DNA from: Trogon surrucura
Taxonomy: Eukaryota > Chordata > Aves > Trogoniformes > Trogonidae
Direction: 5' to 3'
NCBI GenBank assembly: GCA_020746105.1
Contig: CM036619.1
Span: forward strand, 6,044,561 to 6,108,560
DNA: 64,000 nucleotides
Numbering within the stretch: position 1 is the stretch's first letter; each line of letters starts with the position of its first letter. The notes under the pieces were generated by a model. That model ran no database searches. It saw only the letters and a list, made by a program, of their open reading frames with translations, and had not been told where the DNA came from. The position numbers and the translations under genes are program-made. Below are positions 57,901-62,918 of this stretch, in pieces.

Positions 57901-59691
57901 CTAATAGGAAGCTGGAGGTGGCATGTGGGCATCCTCATCTCTTATGTCTGGCCCCACACACCACATGTTGTATGCTCTAACCATATGCTTATATAGTTAA
58001 ATTAATATTTTAACAGTGTCCTTTGCATGGTCACCTCGGCAGTTGGCAAAATGAGCGTTTTTAACTAGAAAACATATTCTGAAATGTGTGGTGACGTGAG
58101 TCCTTCACATTAAAAATCATCTCTTCTTGGCTTTGCCGAGTAAAAGTCAAGTGAAAGATGTTGAGAAAGCAGAAGGAGTGCTCATGAATAGTGCATGTAC
58201 TTGAGTCTATAATGCAGATATTTATTGGTATTATGGCTCTGGAAATGACTAGAAATTCCTTCTTGATACCCAAGGACCTTATAGTTGCTTCTTGCATTTT
58301 CATAAAATTGCCTGTATATGATCGCTGCTTTTTTTTGTTATGAGAAAAATAAAGGAAAGATGAGATTCTGTCACAGCAGCTAATGAATCTCTGTCAAAAA
58401 CTAGGGAAAAGATGACAAAAACTTGTTTTGTTTGTGATGTTTTAGCTTTTTCACTCATTTAGGTCAACAGGAAGTTGGTGTTTATAGATGTTGTTTCTGG
58501 ACATGTTTCAATAAAGAAAAATAAAGGGAAAATTATATATATGACTTATACATCTGTATGACCACATCATCAGTGACATGAAACTTGCTTAATTATAGTA
58601 TCTTTCAAAAAAAACCCAAACATTTGCATGAGAATCAGAAATTAGGAAGAAAGACATCACTTCTTTCTATCTCAGATATCAAGATGAGTCCTCTTGTATC
58701 CTCCTAGTATATTACTAACAACCTCAGAAGTATTGATGATTCAATGTTTATTACACATCAGGGAAGGACAGTTTATTTTTGCAAGACAGCGTGACTTGCC
58801 CAAAGCAACAGAGCAAGTCAGCTGTTGAGTTGAGAAACAAAATCCAGCTTCTGCCTTAACTCCAGTGCTTCATGCATCCTTACTCCATCCTTTCTTGCAC
58901 TTTTTTTGGAGTAGGACTTTTCCCTGGAGACTTTTTGAAGTCGGACCCATGGAGGACACAGGTGCCGCAGCATCCCTGTAGGTGAACTTGTCTCGAGGGT
59001 GTACTCCATGTCCTGGCTTATTCTTCCCTTGCAGCAGGGAGGCTCTTTGGTTCCTCTGGAGGAATCTTCTTCTTCACTTGCAGGAGTCAGTGAGCTCTGT
59101 CCCCTGGTGGTAATTCCAACCCTAGTTAGAAATACCTCATGGGTTCCCATTTCCTGGCGTTGATCCTGTGAATCTTTTATGTGCATCCCTGCACCAGAGT
59201 TCTTAATTTTCTTTCTTAATGCCTGCTAATGCAAGGAACACAAGGGACACGGCTTGGCGTTCTCGGGGAGGGGTGAAGGACTAAACAGCAGCATGGGTCT
59301 ACACATGGTACCTCCCTTGGCCTCATCTCAACACTGTGACTTCTCTGACCCTCTGTGGGCAGCACCCAGGTGGGACTGGAGAGCGCAGGAGATGCCGAGA
59401 CGTGCCTGAGACCAACCCTCTTCTGTGAGGGCTTTTATCACAATCTAGAGAGGTACAGACCTGTCAAAGACAACTGCAGTTTCACATCCAGATGCTGTCT
59501 GGTGCCTTTGGTTCTAGCTTTTGTGTTTTGTGCAGCCACGTTATGGTTATTTACCAGTTTTGGGGTGAAAGATTTTGGGAAGTCAGTAGTGGTCTTTGCC
59601 CTGGTGTCTAATACTTACTCCTCTGTTGAACACACAGGGTAAAAAGGGAGAACCAGGATTCCCGGGAATCAACGGTCTGATTGGCCCTAAG
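698..59691 (+). CDS. COL22A1: COL22A1, collagen type XXII alpha 1 chain, partial (18 internal exons)
   Basis: Interior of a FACIT collagen gene, spliced from 18 exons: 698-973, 2035-2115, 2714-2827, 3403-3447, 7632-7685, 8478-8513, 27369-27422, 28934-28987, 30101-30154, 35269-35322, 36657-36701, 42307-42360, 44319-44372, 46147-46182, 47850-47879, 48779-48832, 49750-49803 and 59638-59691. All junctions are AG/GT and all exons are phase 0, so the 401 codons read through without a stop. The domain order is the end of a TSPN/LamG-like domain (about residues 1-119), a Cys-bearing linker (120-157), then Gly-X-Y repeat with two interruptions. The order and sequence of the pieces ([79 protein letters not shown]) agree with what I remember of human COL22A1 rather than COL9, 12, 14, 16, 19 or 21. 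Family knowledge: a secreted homotrimer of the extracellular matrix at tissue junctions. Both gene ends are outside the window. Confidence 0.93.
974..2034 (+). other. COL22A1: COL22A1 intron after window exon 1
   Basis: 1061 bp intron with gtgagt donor and ttctag acceptor. No recognisable repeat or second gene seen. Confidence 0.85.
2035..2115 (+). CDS. COL22A1: COL22A1 window exon 2: end of TSPN domain, Cys-rich
   Basis: 27 codons between acceptor ttctag (ends 2034) and donor gtaagc (from 2116). The peptide starts [14 protein letters not shown] and continues [13 protein letters not shown]. The three cysteines (YC and CC) and the D-I-P-S-G ending are the usual close of the FACIT TSPN/LamG module, which forms intradomain disulfides. 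It joins exon 1 in frame as PID-FDLQ. Confidence 0.95.
2116..2713 (+). other. COL22A1: COL22A1 intron after window exon 2
   Basis: 598 bp intron. Nothing recognisable inside. Confidence 0.85.
2714..2827 (+). CDS. COL22A1: COL22A1 window exon 3: non-collagenous linker before the triple helix
   Basis: 38 codons, acceptor gtgtag (ends 2713) and donor gtgagt (from 2828). The peptide begins [15 protein letters not shown], passes through [12 protein letters not shown] and ends [10 protein letters not shown]. It is the spacer between the TSPN domain and the first collagenous stretch. N-C-S is a possible N-glycosylation sequon, and the two Cys just before the helix could form interchain bonds (inference). 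The proline run that I recall in the human linker is much reduced here. The polypyrimidine tract is weak, but the frame and protein match fix the start. Confidence 0.92.
2828..3402 (+). other. COL22A1: COL22A1 intron after window exon 3
   Basis: 575 bp intron. Small open frames occur but show no codon pattern or domain; nothing recognised. Confidence 0.85.
3403..3447 (+). CDS. COL22A1: COL22A1 window exon 4: first collagen Gly-X-Y exon
   Basis: 45 bp coding [15 protein letters not shown], five perfect Gly-X-Y triplets. Acceptor is tttctcttag (ends 3402), donor gtcagt (from 3448). It starts the triple helix directly after the NCSCPAGQK linker. Confidence 0.94.
3448..7631 (+). other. COL22A1: COL22A1 intron after window exon 4
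   Basis: 4184 bp intron without a recognisable CR1 copy. It contains an A/C-rich stretch at about 3480-3540. Open frames of up to 156 codons around 4615-5085 lie in stop-poor DNA in several frames and show no domain. Confidence 0.82.
7632..7685 (+). CDS. COL22A1: COL22A1 window exon 5: collagen Gly-X-Y exon, 54 bp
   Basis: Codes [18 protein letters not shown], six perfect triplets in the ancestral 54-bp collagen exon size. The acceptor tctttttcaag is non-typical (aag) but is preceded by a good T tract; the donor is gtaagt (from 7686). Confidence 0.93.
7686..8477 (+). other. COL22A1: COL22A1 intron after window exon 5
   Basis: 792 bp intron. A short CT-rich simple stretch lies at about 8341-8352; nothing else recognised. 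Confidence 0.85.
8478..8513 (+). CDS. COL22A1: COL22A1 window exon 6: collagen exon with helix interruption, 36 bp
   Basis: Codes [12 protein letters not shown]. Gly spacing is 1, 5, 7, 10, so the Gly-X-Y register breaks at GRAY-GR and then resumes. From memory, human COL22A1 has a similar break at this point (PFGQGEKGEK), which supports a conserved flexible site rather than a sequence error. Acceptor is catttctag (ends 8477), donor gtaaga (from 8514). Confidence 0.92.
10190..10548 (-). mobile_element. CR1 LINE fragment, 3' part of ORF2 and UTR
   Basis: Read on the minus strand it matches the ORF2 end and 3' UTR of a diverged CR1 subfamily. Diagnostic pieces on the + strand are gagtccaattccctgc, cttccctggggagccagttcc, gaaccttttcctaatgtcc and gtggcctcagccgctcct. 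It lacks the terminal tail repeat. Confidence 0.82.
10549..10690 (-). mobile_element. CR1 ORF2 fragment, start of reverse transcriptase domain
   Basis: The minus-strand frame contains [20 protein letters not shown] followed by [12 protein letters not shown], the well-known N-terminal RT motif of CR1/Jockey-like LINEs. It is directly joined to the CR1 3' part at 10190-10548 in the same orientation, so together they look like one element that lost most of RT internally. The frame stays open to 10968 on the minus strand, but the part beyond about 10690 is not recognisable. Confidence 0.8.
11337..11353. repeat. (GT)n simple repeat
   Basis: Short dinucleotide run of about eight GT units inside intron sequence. 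Confidence 0.85.
11634..11730 (-). mobile_element. CR1 LINE 3' tail fragment
   Basis: Begins with the inverted CR1 tail (tcatagaatcatttaggttgga) and continues into the diverged 3' UTR. About 100 bp. Confidence 0.75.
11985..12172 (-). mobile_element. CR1 LINE 3' end fragment
   Basis: Inverted CR1 3' UTR and ORF2 end: tagaatggtttaggttggaa, ccaacccccctgccatggcag, ccatccaatctggccttgg, tctctgggcaacctgtgcc. Confidence 0.88.
12335..12376 (+). mobile_element. CR1 tail remnant (possible)
   Basis: About 40 bp resembling the CR1 3' terminus (cttaaaggtttttcccaacc then attctata). Too short to be certain. Confidence 0.45.
15430..15435. repeat. left target-site duplication of the LTR
   Basis: TGAGGG directly before the LTR start, repeated exactly at 15838-15843. 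Confidence 0.82.
15436..15837 (+). mobile_element. solo LTR of an endogenous retrovirus, alpha/beta-retroviral type
   Basis: 402 bp bounded by TGTAGAGG and CCTCTTCA, imperfect inverted ends in the retroviral TG...CA form. It is flanked by an exact 6-bp target duplication TGAGGG (15430-15435 and 15838-15843). Inside are a CCAAT motif (about 15659), a TATA-like stretch (15737-15743) and a polyadenylation signal AATAAA (15759-15764), giving U3-R-U5 order on the + strand. The ends and the 6-bp duplication resemble avian alpharetrovirus/ERVK-like LTRs (family knowledge). No retroviral coding sequence or second LTR is present, so it is a recombined solo copy without coding capacity. Confidence 0.85.
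15838..15843. repeat. right target-site duplication of the LTR
   Basis: TGAGGG directly after the LTR end; CR1 homology resumes here. Confidence 0.82.
23829..24539 (+). mobile_element. CR1 LINE, 0.7 kb with intact ORF2 C-terminus
   Basis: A frame of 209 codons without stop (23828-24457) codes the C-terminal ORF2 region of CR1: [84 protein letters not shown]. It is followed by the 3' UTR (ctggactagatgatcttttg) and a tail ending attctgtgattttgtgaaa. The element is 5' truncated, so the apparent start codon is fortuitous. It is one of the least degraded CR1 copies here. Confidence 0.93.
24969..24985. repeat. (AAAT)n simple repeat
   Basis: Four tandem AAAT/AATA units, A-rich microsatellite. Confidence 0.8.
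25573..25654. repeat. 41-bp tandem duplication, two copies
   Basis: Copies 25573-25613 and 25614-25654 are the same length and match at 35 of 41 positions by my count. All six differences are transitions. The shared core includes tatcacatcttccctgag. Confidence 0.88.
25992..26080 (+). mobile_element. old CR1 3' remnant (possible)
   Basis: Contains ctgctggaggttttcaacac, agattagataaactgaac and ctttgagggaggtcctgtg, resembling a degraded CR1 ORF2 end/3' UTR. Low identity. Confidence 0.5.
27369..27422 (+). CDS. COL22A1: COL22A1 window exon 7: collagen Gly-X-Y exon, 54 bp
   Basis: Codes [18 protein letters not shown], six perfect triplets ending in two charged K-G-D/K-G-E pairs that favour helix stability. 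Acceptor is ggtgttttag (ends 27368), donor gtaagt (from 27423). It lies after an 18.9-kb intron, the longest in the window. Confidence 0.93.
27423..28933 (+). other. COL22A1: COL22A1 intron after window exon 7
   Basis: 1511 bp intron. 27987-28440 is open in several frames on both strands (up to 133 codons on the minus strand) but none shows a domain. No CR1 seen. Confidence 0.82.
28934..28987 (+). CDS. COL22A1: COL22A1 window exon 8: collagen Gly-X-Y exon, 54 bp
   Basis: Codes [18 protein letters not shown], close to what I recall of human COL22A1 (GSLGLPGPPGRDG). Acceptor is gttacag (ends 28933), donor gtaagc (from 28988). Confidence 0.94.
28988..30100 (+). other. COL22A1: COL22A1 intron after window exon 8
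   Basis: 1113 bp intron. Nothing recognised. Confidence 0.85.
30101..30154 (+). CDS. COL22A1: COL22A1 window exon 9: collagen Gly-X-Y exon, 54 bp
   Basis: Codes [18 protein letters not shown], six perfect triplets, proline-rich in X and Y. Acceptor is cttactcacag (ends 30100), donor gtaagc (from 30155). Confidence 0.94.
31186..31300. repeat. imperfect tandem repeat of TTAGACATTA-type units
   Basis: Several imperfect copies of a unit of about 18-22 bp, variants of gacttagacattaatctaa. The unit resembles the CR1 segment that follows it (tttagacattaggaag), so the array probably arose from the CR1 5' edge. Confidence 0.78.
31288..31512 (+). mobile_element. CR1 LINE 3' end fragment
   Basis: Codes the ORF2 end ([20 protein letters not shown], then [15 protein letters not shown]) followed by 3' UTR (gcaggggggttggaatgaga, ggtcccttcaattcaa). 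Confidence 0.9.
34024..34312 (-). mobile_element. CR1 LINE 3' end fragment
   Basis: On the minus strand codes [20 protein letters not shown] and [19 protein letters not shown]; the + strand left end is the inverted tail (ataaaatcatagaatggttt). Confidence 0.92.
35269..35322 (+). CDS. COL22A1: COL22A1 window exon 10: collagen Gly-X-Y exon, 54 bp
   Basis: Codes [18 protein letters not shown], six perfect triplets. Acceptor is ccttgccag (ends 35268), donor gtaagt (from 35323). Confidence 0.94.
35323..36656 (+). other. COL22A1: COL22A1 intron after window exon 10
   Basis: 1334 bp intron with a short T/C-rich stretch near 35397-35425. Nothing else recognised. Confidence 0.85.
36657..36701 (+). 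CDS. COL22A1: COL22A1 window exon 11: collagen Gly-X-Y exon, 45 bp, contains RGD
   Basis: Codes [15 protein letters not shown], nearly the human COL22A1 segment as I remember it ([15 protein letters not shown]). The D in place of E creates an Arg-Gly-Asp triplet at 36690-36698. Acceptor follows ctctttttcttttt and ends in ag at 36656; donor gtattc (from 36702) is a weaker consensus. Confidence 0.94.
38074..38097. repeat. poly-T run
   Basis: 24 consecutive T, preceded by ttc. Simple repeat; no transcribed element recognised beside it. Confidence 0.9.
38452..38711 (+). mobile_element. CR1 LINE 3' end fragment
   Basis: Contains gaggtaatggttttaaac, agactagatataaggaaga, gtgagagtggtgaaacactg and the 3' UTR ending cattctgttattctat. 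Confidence 0.88.
38983..39445 (-). mobile_element. CR1 LINE 3' end fragment, about 460 bp
   Basis: The left end carries repeated inverted tail units (tcatagaatcataaactcat). It continues through aggttggaaaagacctctat and, on the minus strand, ORF2 sequence ([26 protein letters not shown]). Confidence 0.92.
40589..40633. repeat. perfect inverted repeat: 16-bp stem, 13-nt loop
   Basis: Arm CTGTGGCACTATCATA at 40589-40604 is the exact reverse complement of 40618-40633; the loop (40605-40617) is gaatctatgattt. The loop and inner stem look like a CR1 tail unit. Confidence 0.9.
41133..41182 (+). mobile_element. older CR1 copy, left piece
   Basis: Contains attgtgtccagttctgggca, a typical CR1 ORF2 stretch, in + orientation. 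Its continuation appears after the inserted CR1, at about 41518. Confidence 0.65.
41183..41516 (-). mobile_element. CR1 LINE 3' end inserted in an older CR1
   Basis: The left end is the inverted tail (tagaatagaatcattcca). The minus strand codes [20 protein letters not shown] and [16 protein letters not shown]. Opposite in orientation to the older copy around it. Confidence 0.9.
41518..41790 (+). mobile_element. older CR1 copy, right piece
   Basis: Diverged + strand CR1: gagagcaacaaaaatgatca, gaggttgtttagtctagaga, ggccgttgtaaagatgaagg, agtggaacagattgcctg. It follows on from the piece at 41133-41182. Confidence 0.7.
42307..42360 (+). CDS. COL22A1: COL22A1 window exon 12: collagen Gly-X-Y exon, 54 bp
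   Basis: Codes [18 protein letters not shown]; the first 13 residues are those I recall for human COL22A1. Acceptor follows tttcttctttctt and ends in cag at 42306; donor gtatgt (from 42361). Confidence 0.95.
42424..42457. repeat. 17-bp tandem duplication
   Basis: Two copies of gagactt(a/g)tcctggctg, 16 of 17 identical, about 65 bp after the exon 12 donor. Confidence 0.88.
43973..44190 (+). mobile_element. CR1 LINE with internal deletion
   Basis: ORF2-type sequence (gaggaccatgaagatgatca, gttcagcctggagaagagaa, ggggcctacaggaaag) is followed at once by the 3' UTR end (atgatcttgaagctcccttc, attccatgat). The ORF2 C-terminal stretch of about 250-300 bp seen in other copies is absent. Confidence 0.85.
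44319..44372 (+). CDS. COL22A1: COL22A1 window exon 13: collagen Gly-X-Y exon, 54 bp
   Basis: Codes [18 protein letters not shown], six perfect triplets. Acceptor is ttgtttatag (ends 44318), donor gtgagt (from 44373). Confidence 0.94.
44373..46146 (+). other. COL22A1: COL22A1 intron after window exon 13
   Basis: 1774 bp intron with one CR1 tail (45427-45520). Nothing else recognised. Confidence 0.85.
45427..45520 (+). mobile_element. CR1 LINE 3' UTR fragment
   Basis: Contains gatcctgctctgacaggggg, ttggactagatgatctttct and the tail attctgtgattctgggattc. The same subfamily as the copy at 23829-24539. Confidence 0.9.
46147..46182 (+). CDS. COL22A1: COL22A1 window exon 14: collagen exon ending in an interruption, 36 bp
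   Basis: Codes [12 protein letters not shown]. Acceptor is ccctgcag (ends 46146), donor gtaaga (from 46183). The last triplet GSS leads into exon 15, which starts with four non-Gly residues, so the helix is interrupted at this splice junction. Confidence 0.93.
46183..47849 (+). other. COL22A1: COL22A1 intron after window exon 14
   Basis: 1667 bp intron. Purine-rich in 46560-47420, with an A-run near 47042; no known element recognised. Confidence 0.82.
47850..47879 (+). CDS. COL22A1: COL22A1 window exon 15: 30-bp exon spanning a helix interruption
   Basis: Codes [10 protein letters not shown]. It is the only collagen exon here that is not a multiple of 9 bp. Joined to exon 14 it gives GSS-VHTE-GLK, a short imperfection. 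From memory the human protein has VQQEGLKGEQ at the same place, so the small exon and the interruption look conserved. Acceptor is cttcattgcag (ends 47849), donor gtaaga (from 47880). Confidence 0.92.
47880..48778 (+). other. COL22A1: COL22A1 intron after window exon 15
   Basis: 899 bp intron. Nothing recognised. Confidence 0.85.
48779..48832 (+). CDS. COL22A1: COL22A1 window exon 16: collagen Gly-X-Y exon, 54 bp
   Basis: Codes [18 protein letters not shown], six perfect triplets. Acceptor is tttttgtag (ends 48778), donor gtaagt (from 48833). Confidence 0.94.
48833..49749 (+). other. COL22A1: COL22A1 intron after window exon 16
   Basis: 917 bp intron. It contains a 17-nt stretch (49615-49631) bounded by strong splice-like sites, which I do not count as an exon because it breaks the frame. 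Confidence 0.83.
49750..49803 (+). CDS. COL22A1: COL22A1 window exon 17: collagen Gly-X-Y exon, 54 bp
   Basis: Codes [18 protein letters not shown], six perfect triplets. Acceptor is cttctaaag (ends 49749), a weaker AAG acceptor; donor gtgagt (from 49804). Confidence 0.93.
50384..50510 (-). mobile_element. CR1 LINE 3' tail fragment
   Basis: Begins with three inverted tail units (atcatagaatcatagaatca) and continues gattggaagggacctcgaaa, tccaatccccctgccagagc. The minus-strand counterpart of the copies at 23829 and 45427. Confidence 0.92.
52864..52895 (+). mobile_element. older CR1 copy, left piece
   Basis: Contains ctcagtattggggccggttc, a conserved CR1 ORF2 stretch. It is interrupted at about 52895 by a younger CR1, and its expected continuation starts at about 53533. 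Confidence 0.72.
52896..53532 (+). mobile_element. younger CR1 LINE nested in an older CR1
   Basis: 637 bp from ORF2 ([20 protein letters not shown], then [13 protein letters not shown]) to a canonical end: [40 protein letters not shown], then gatctttgaggtcccttcca and tail attctatgattctatga. Reading frames are broken in the middle. It lies inside an older + strand CR1. Confidence 0.92.
53533..53662 (+). mobile_element. older CR1 copy, middle piece
   Basis: Resumes the older element: tctggatgatgggatcaggt, cttagcaaggttgcagaaga, caccaagttgagcagg, cagagggatctgggcag. The homology stops at about 53662. Confidence 0.75.
53797..53993 (+). mobile_element. older CR1 copy, 3' end
   Basis: Contains ttattaggaaaaaaatattt, ggctgcccagggaagtggtt and the 3' UTR tail (cttttccaacttaaatgatt, ctctgattctg). 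Probably the 3' part of the same older element as 53533-53662 with the part between lost or replaced. The same subfamily look as 164-512. Confidence 0.82.
56659..56770 (+). repeat. left arm of a long inverted repeat
   Basis: 112 bp from gtgaggcaaat to gggtacacattc. Its reverse complement recurs at 57778-57888 at roughly 87-90% identity by eye. Each arm also contains a small hairpin (tttgcttatgaaagcaaa). Confidence 0.85.
57778..57888 (-). repeat. right arm of a long inverted repeat
   Basis: 111 bp from gaatgtgtacccc to cctcac, the reverse-complement partner of 56659-56770. Confidence 0.85.
59638..59691 (+). CDS. COL22A1: COL22A1 window exon 18: collagen Gly-X-Y exon, 54 bp
   Basis: Codes [18 protein letters not shown], six perfect triplets. 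Acceptor is aacacacag (ends 59637), donor gtaagt (from 59692). The last exon seen; the following 4.3 kb to the window end contains no further Gly-X-Y exon. Confidence 0.94.
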
Positions 59692-61585
59692 GTAAGTGAT
59701 GATTTCTTCATTTTCATATGACGCATGGAGAAACAAACTTTGTGGCAACAGGTGACTTGGAACTGCAATGCAGCGTGCCGTGACCTTGTTCTCATCTGCC
59801 CTGTCTCTGAAGTTGGTATTTCTCCTTTAAGAGCCAGACTCATTTATCCTGTCGTGCCTGAGAGAAGTCTGCCTGTCTGGCAGCAATTACTTTTACCTTA
59901 CGCTGTTCTTCAGCATCTTCAAACAGAGCCAAAGGAGGTGTTTTGCACGGGACTTCCCTGTTGCTTGTGTATAGAGCGGGGTCATTCTGGATGGAAAGCA
60001 GCGAGTTTTGGTTTGTAATATTTGGGGCAGTATCTCAGCTAATTGTTGGCAGCGTGAACTGGTGACGTACATCCTGTGCTGCCGTCTTGAGGGAAGAAGC
60101 AGTTTAAAAGGCATTTTCTGTTCAGAAAGCACACTTCTTGGAGCACAAGTCCCTTGTTGTGGCTTTGATAGTCATATTTCTAGTTGTTATAGAGGGCTAA
60201 ATGTTGGCCTACTGAGGAATGCAGAAACAGAGGCTTAAAACTAAATGTTTATTCTCTCTGTGAGGAAGGACATCTTAAGTTAGCGACCCCTTAGCTTCTG
60301 GTTTTTAAAGTCTTTGGCAAGAGAGTGTTCCAAATTACATCATCTGTAACGTCGTGAGGGCAGAACAGTGTGTGTTAAGCATTGTCAGAGATCATTTGGC
60401 TCCACCTTGGGTCAACCCTTTCTGCGCTGTGTTACAGTAACACGGACACTTGCCTCTGGCTTGGTTTCTTTCTAACTTTGTGGGCAAACTCTGCTGACCA
60501 AGTCACTTCATAGGGGCACCCCAGGCAATAAGAAAAATATCTGTGGGAATGTCCTCGAGGCCGGAAGGATGAAACCTCACTTTAAGCTGAGCCCTCAGAA
60601 TAAAGCTGAACGTTCCACTTATTCCCTTTCCAATAAGAAACTAATGAACTGGGTCTTTGCCTTCGGTATTTTGTTTCAATAATTGGTTCACTTTGGGGCA
60701 GGGATGAAGAGCCTCCATTGCTACAGCTGTTGGTGATGTAGTGCAATAAACGACGCACTGCTAGACAGCAGGTGCTGATTTTTCACTTATTTCCTCTGGC
60801 AAGCTATGGCCTTCTAACCAGAGAACACGATCCAGAAATGGTGTCTGTGGCAGACGTTTTGTAATGAGCTGTTCACAAGTCTGTGGAGGATGTCAGAGAG
60901 GCAACCCAGGGGCTTGTGACCCTCTTCAGGTGAAGACCCTTGTGTCCAGCTGGGATCCTTTCCCTGTGAAACACCACTTGATATGTTTTTAAGACTTTTT
61001 CCTTTAGTATAATATCTCTTTAACAACACCCTTCAAGAGGAATGAAGACAGTATTTCGTACGGATTTAAAAGATTTTGTTGGCTTGGGTTTTTGTTGAAT
61101 TGGTTTTTGTTTGGTTTTTTTTCCCCTATCAAAACAATGTCACACTTGCTCAGCTGGAGTTGTCTGCAACTTTAAAAATAAAAATATATGCATGTGTTAG
61201 CGATTTTATAAATGTATCTCAGAAAACTGCTGACATAGCATTAAGTAATTTTCCTTTCTGCACAGGCTAAAGAAAGTCAGAAAATTTTATGTTAATTAAA
61301 ACTGCATATAATGCTAGCCTCATCGAAGGATACTTAATTTGACTGTTCCTTCAAGCTAACTCTAAGAATGGAAAAATATTGTTCCTATTCCTGCAGTGGC
61401 ACTCTGTTCTGGACATGTTGCTGCAGATTTCCATATTTCTGTTTCGAGAAAGTGCTTACATTCAGTTTGTGACAGAGCTACTTTTCAGCTTAACAGCACT
61501 TTTGGTGACATTTAGGATTTTAAACACTTTATCAGCTCTTTTTTCTTTCTCTTAATCAGACTAAACTCCCAAAATACTCCAGAAG

Positions 61586-61611
<26 letters not shown>
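61586..61611. repeat. poly-A run
   Basis: 26 consecutive A within an A/G-rich stretch (agaag before, gagg after). No retrocopy recognised upstream. Confidence 0.9.
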
Positions 61612-61616
<5 letters not shown>

Positions 61617-62671
61617 AAGTTTCCTTTTGCTGTAGTTACATGGATATTCTTCCAAGTCATGTATGGAAATCTGTGTCGCCTGTTCCTGTGCTATCTTCAT
61701 GGCCATGAGGGCCAACTGATTTGAGTTGGCCATGGGGTAACTAGATTAAGACACTAAAATATCTTCCCCTTCCTCTGCTCTTTGAAATTTAAATATAGTT
61801 TTGTTTTCTGACCTGGTTCCCCACATTAATAGCTCTATGGGAAAAAGGAAGGACTGGATATAGGAGCTGTAGAAGGCACATTGTTGCTGAAAGACGCAGA
61901 AAAGAGAAGACCATCTGAAATTATTGTTGTGCTTTGTCAAGAAAAATAGCTCCTCTCATGCTCAGTCCAGCTGAGAAGCCACAGAAGGATCAGGCAGGGG
62001 AACCAGCCTAAGGACTACTCTGCAGGGTCAGCAGATCCAGTGATGAACTGCAGTTGAGAAGATGTCAGTGCCACTCTCAAGGACCATTGCCTGGGTGCAG
62101 TCACATTTGAGACTTAATTTAAGCATCAAATCTTGAAGCAGTAGGGAGGAGGCAACTTCTCAGCAAGCTTGGAGGTGTTTAGTGACAATAGGGTAGCTCT
62201 AGTTTTGCCTATCTCCTTGCACACACCGACTCAAACTAGATTTTAATCCAAACAGATTTAAAACGTTTGGTTTTTTTCCTTCTAAATCACCTGTGGTGGT
62301 GAACCAGTTCATGATCATGTTCACTCTGTGTTCTCCAGTCAGCACCCCCAAAAATGAACGTTTATTTTCCAGTGACATTTAGAAATGGTGCATCTTGCAA
62401 TATCATTAAGCCATGGAGTGGACACTTGGGATCTTATTACCCCTCTGGAGATGAATGATTTTCCTGCAGCAAGGGCACAGACATCTGAACTCAAAATGTG
62501 CTTATGTTGTTATTTTTTTTGTACTATTTTAGTTTCCAGGAATCTTAATCATGGGCCAAACTTCTGTTGTAGTAGGTTGTTCAAATGCACACTGAAAACC
62601 CCCGAGCATTTCTGTAAAGCACTTTCAGTTGGAATAGATGGATGGGTACCAAGCATGGGAAGCAGCGAAGT

Positions 62672-62918
62672 TGAAGGAGAATAGGTTTAGACCAGATCTA
62701 GGGAAGAAATTCTTCAGTGTAGGGGTGGTGGGACTCTGGAATAGATTGCCCAGAGAAGTTTTGGCTGCCCCCTCCCTAGAGGTGTTCAAGGCCAGGTTGG
62801 ATGAGGCCTTGAACAACCTGGTCTAGTTGAGAGGCGTCCCTGCCCATGACAGGGAGGTTGGATTAGGTGGCCTCTAAGATCCTTTCCAACCTTGGCCATT
62901 CTATGATTCTGTGATATG
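62672..62918 (+). mobile_element. CR1 LINE 3' end fragment
   Basis: Codes [40 protein letters not shown]; then ggaggttggattaggtggcc and the tail attctatgattctgtgata. Confidence 0.92.

Larger units (their letters stand above)
49804..59637 (+). other. COL22A1: COL22A1 9.8-kb intron after window exon 17
   Basis: Holds an inverted CR1 tail (50384-50510), a CR1 nested within an older CR1 (52864-53993), and a 1.2-kb unit with long inverted arms (56659-57888). 50515-52860, 54000-56650 and 57890-59637 show nothing I can name. Confidence 0.85.

Noticed and set aside
58818-59186. 122-codon minus-strand frame
   Set aside because: No domain or repeat match, no splice or promoter context.
61586-61611. 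A26 run as the tail of a processed pseudogene
   Set aside because: No gene-like sequence upstream and no visible target duplication; treated as simple repeat.
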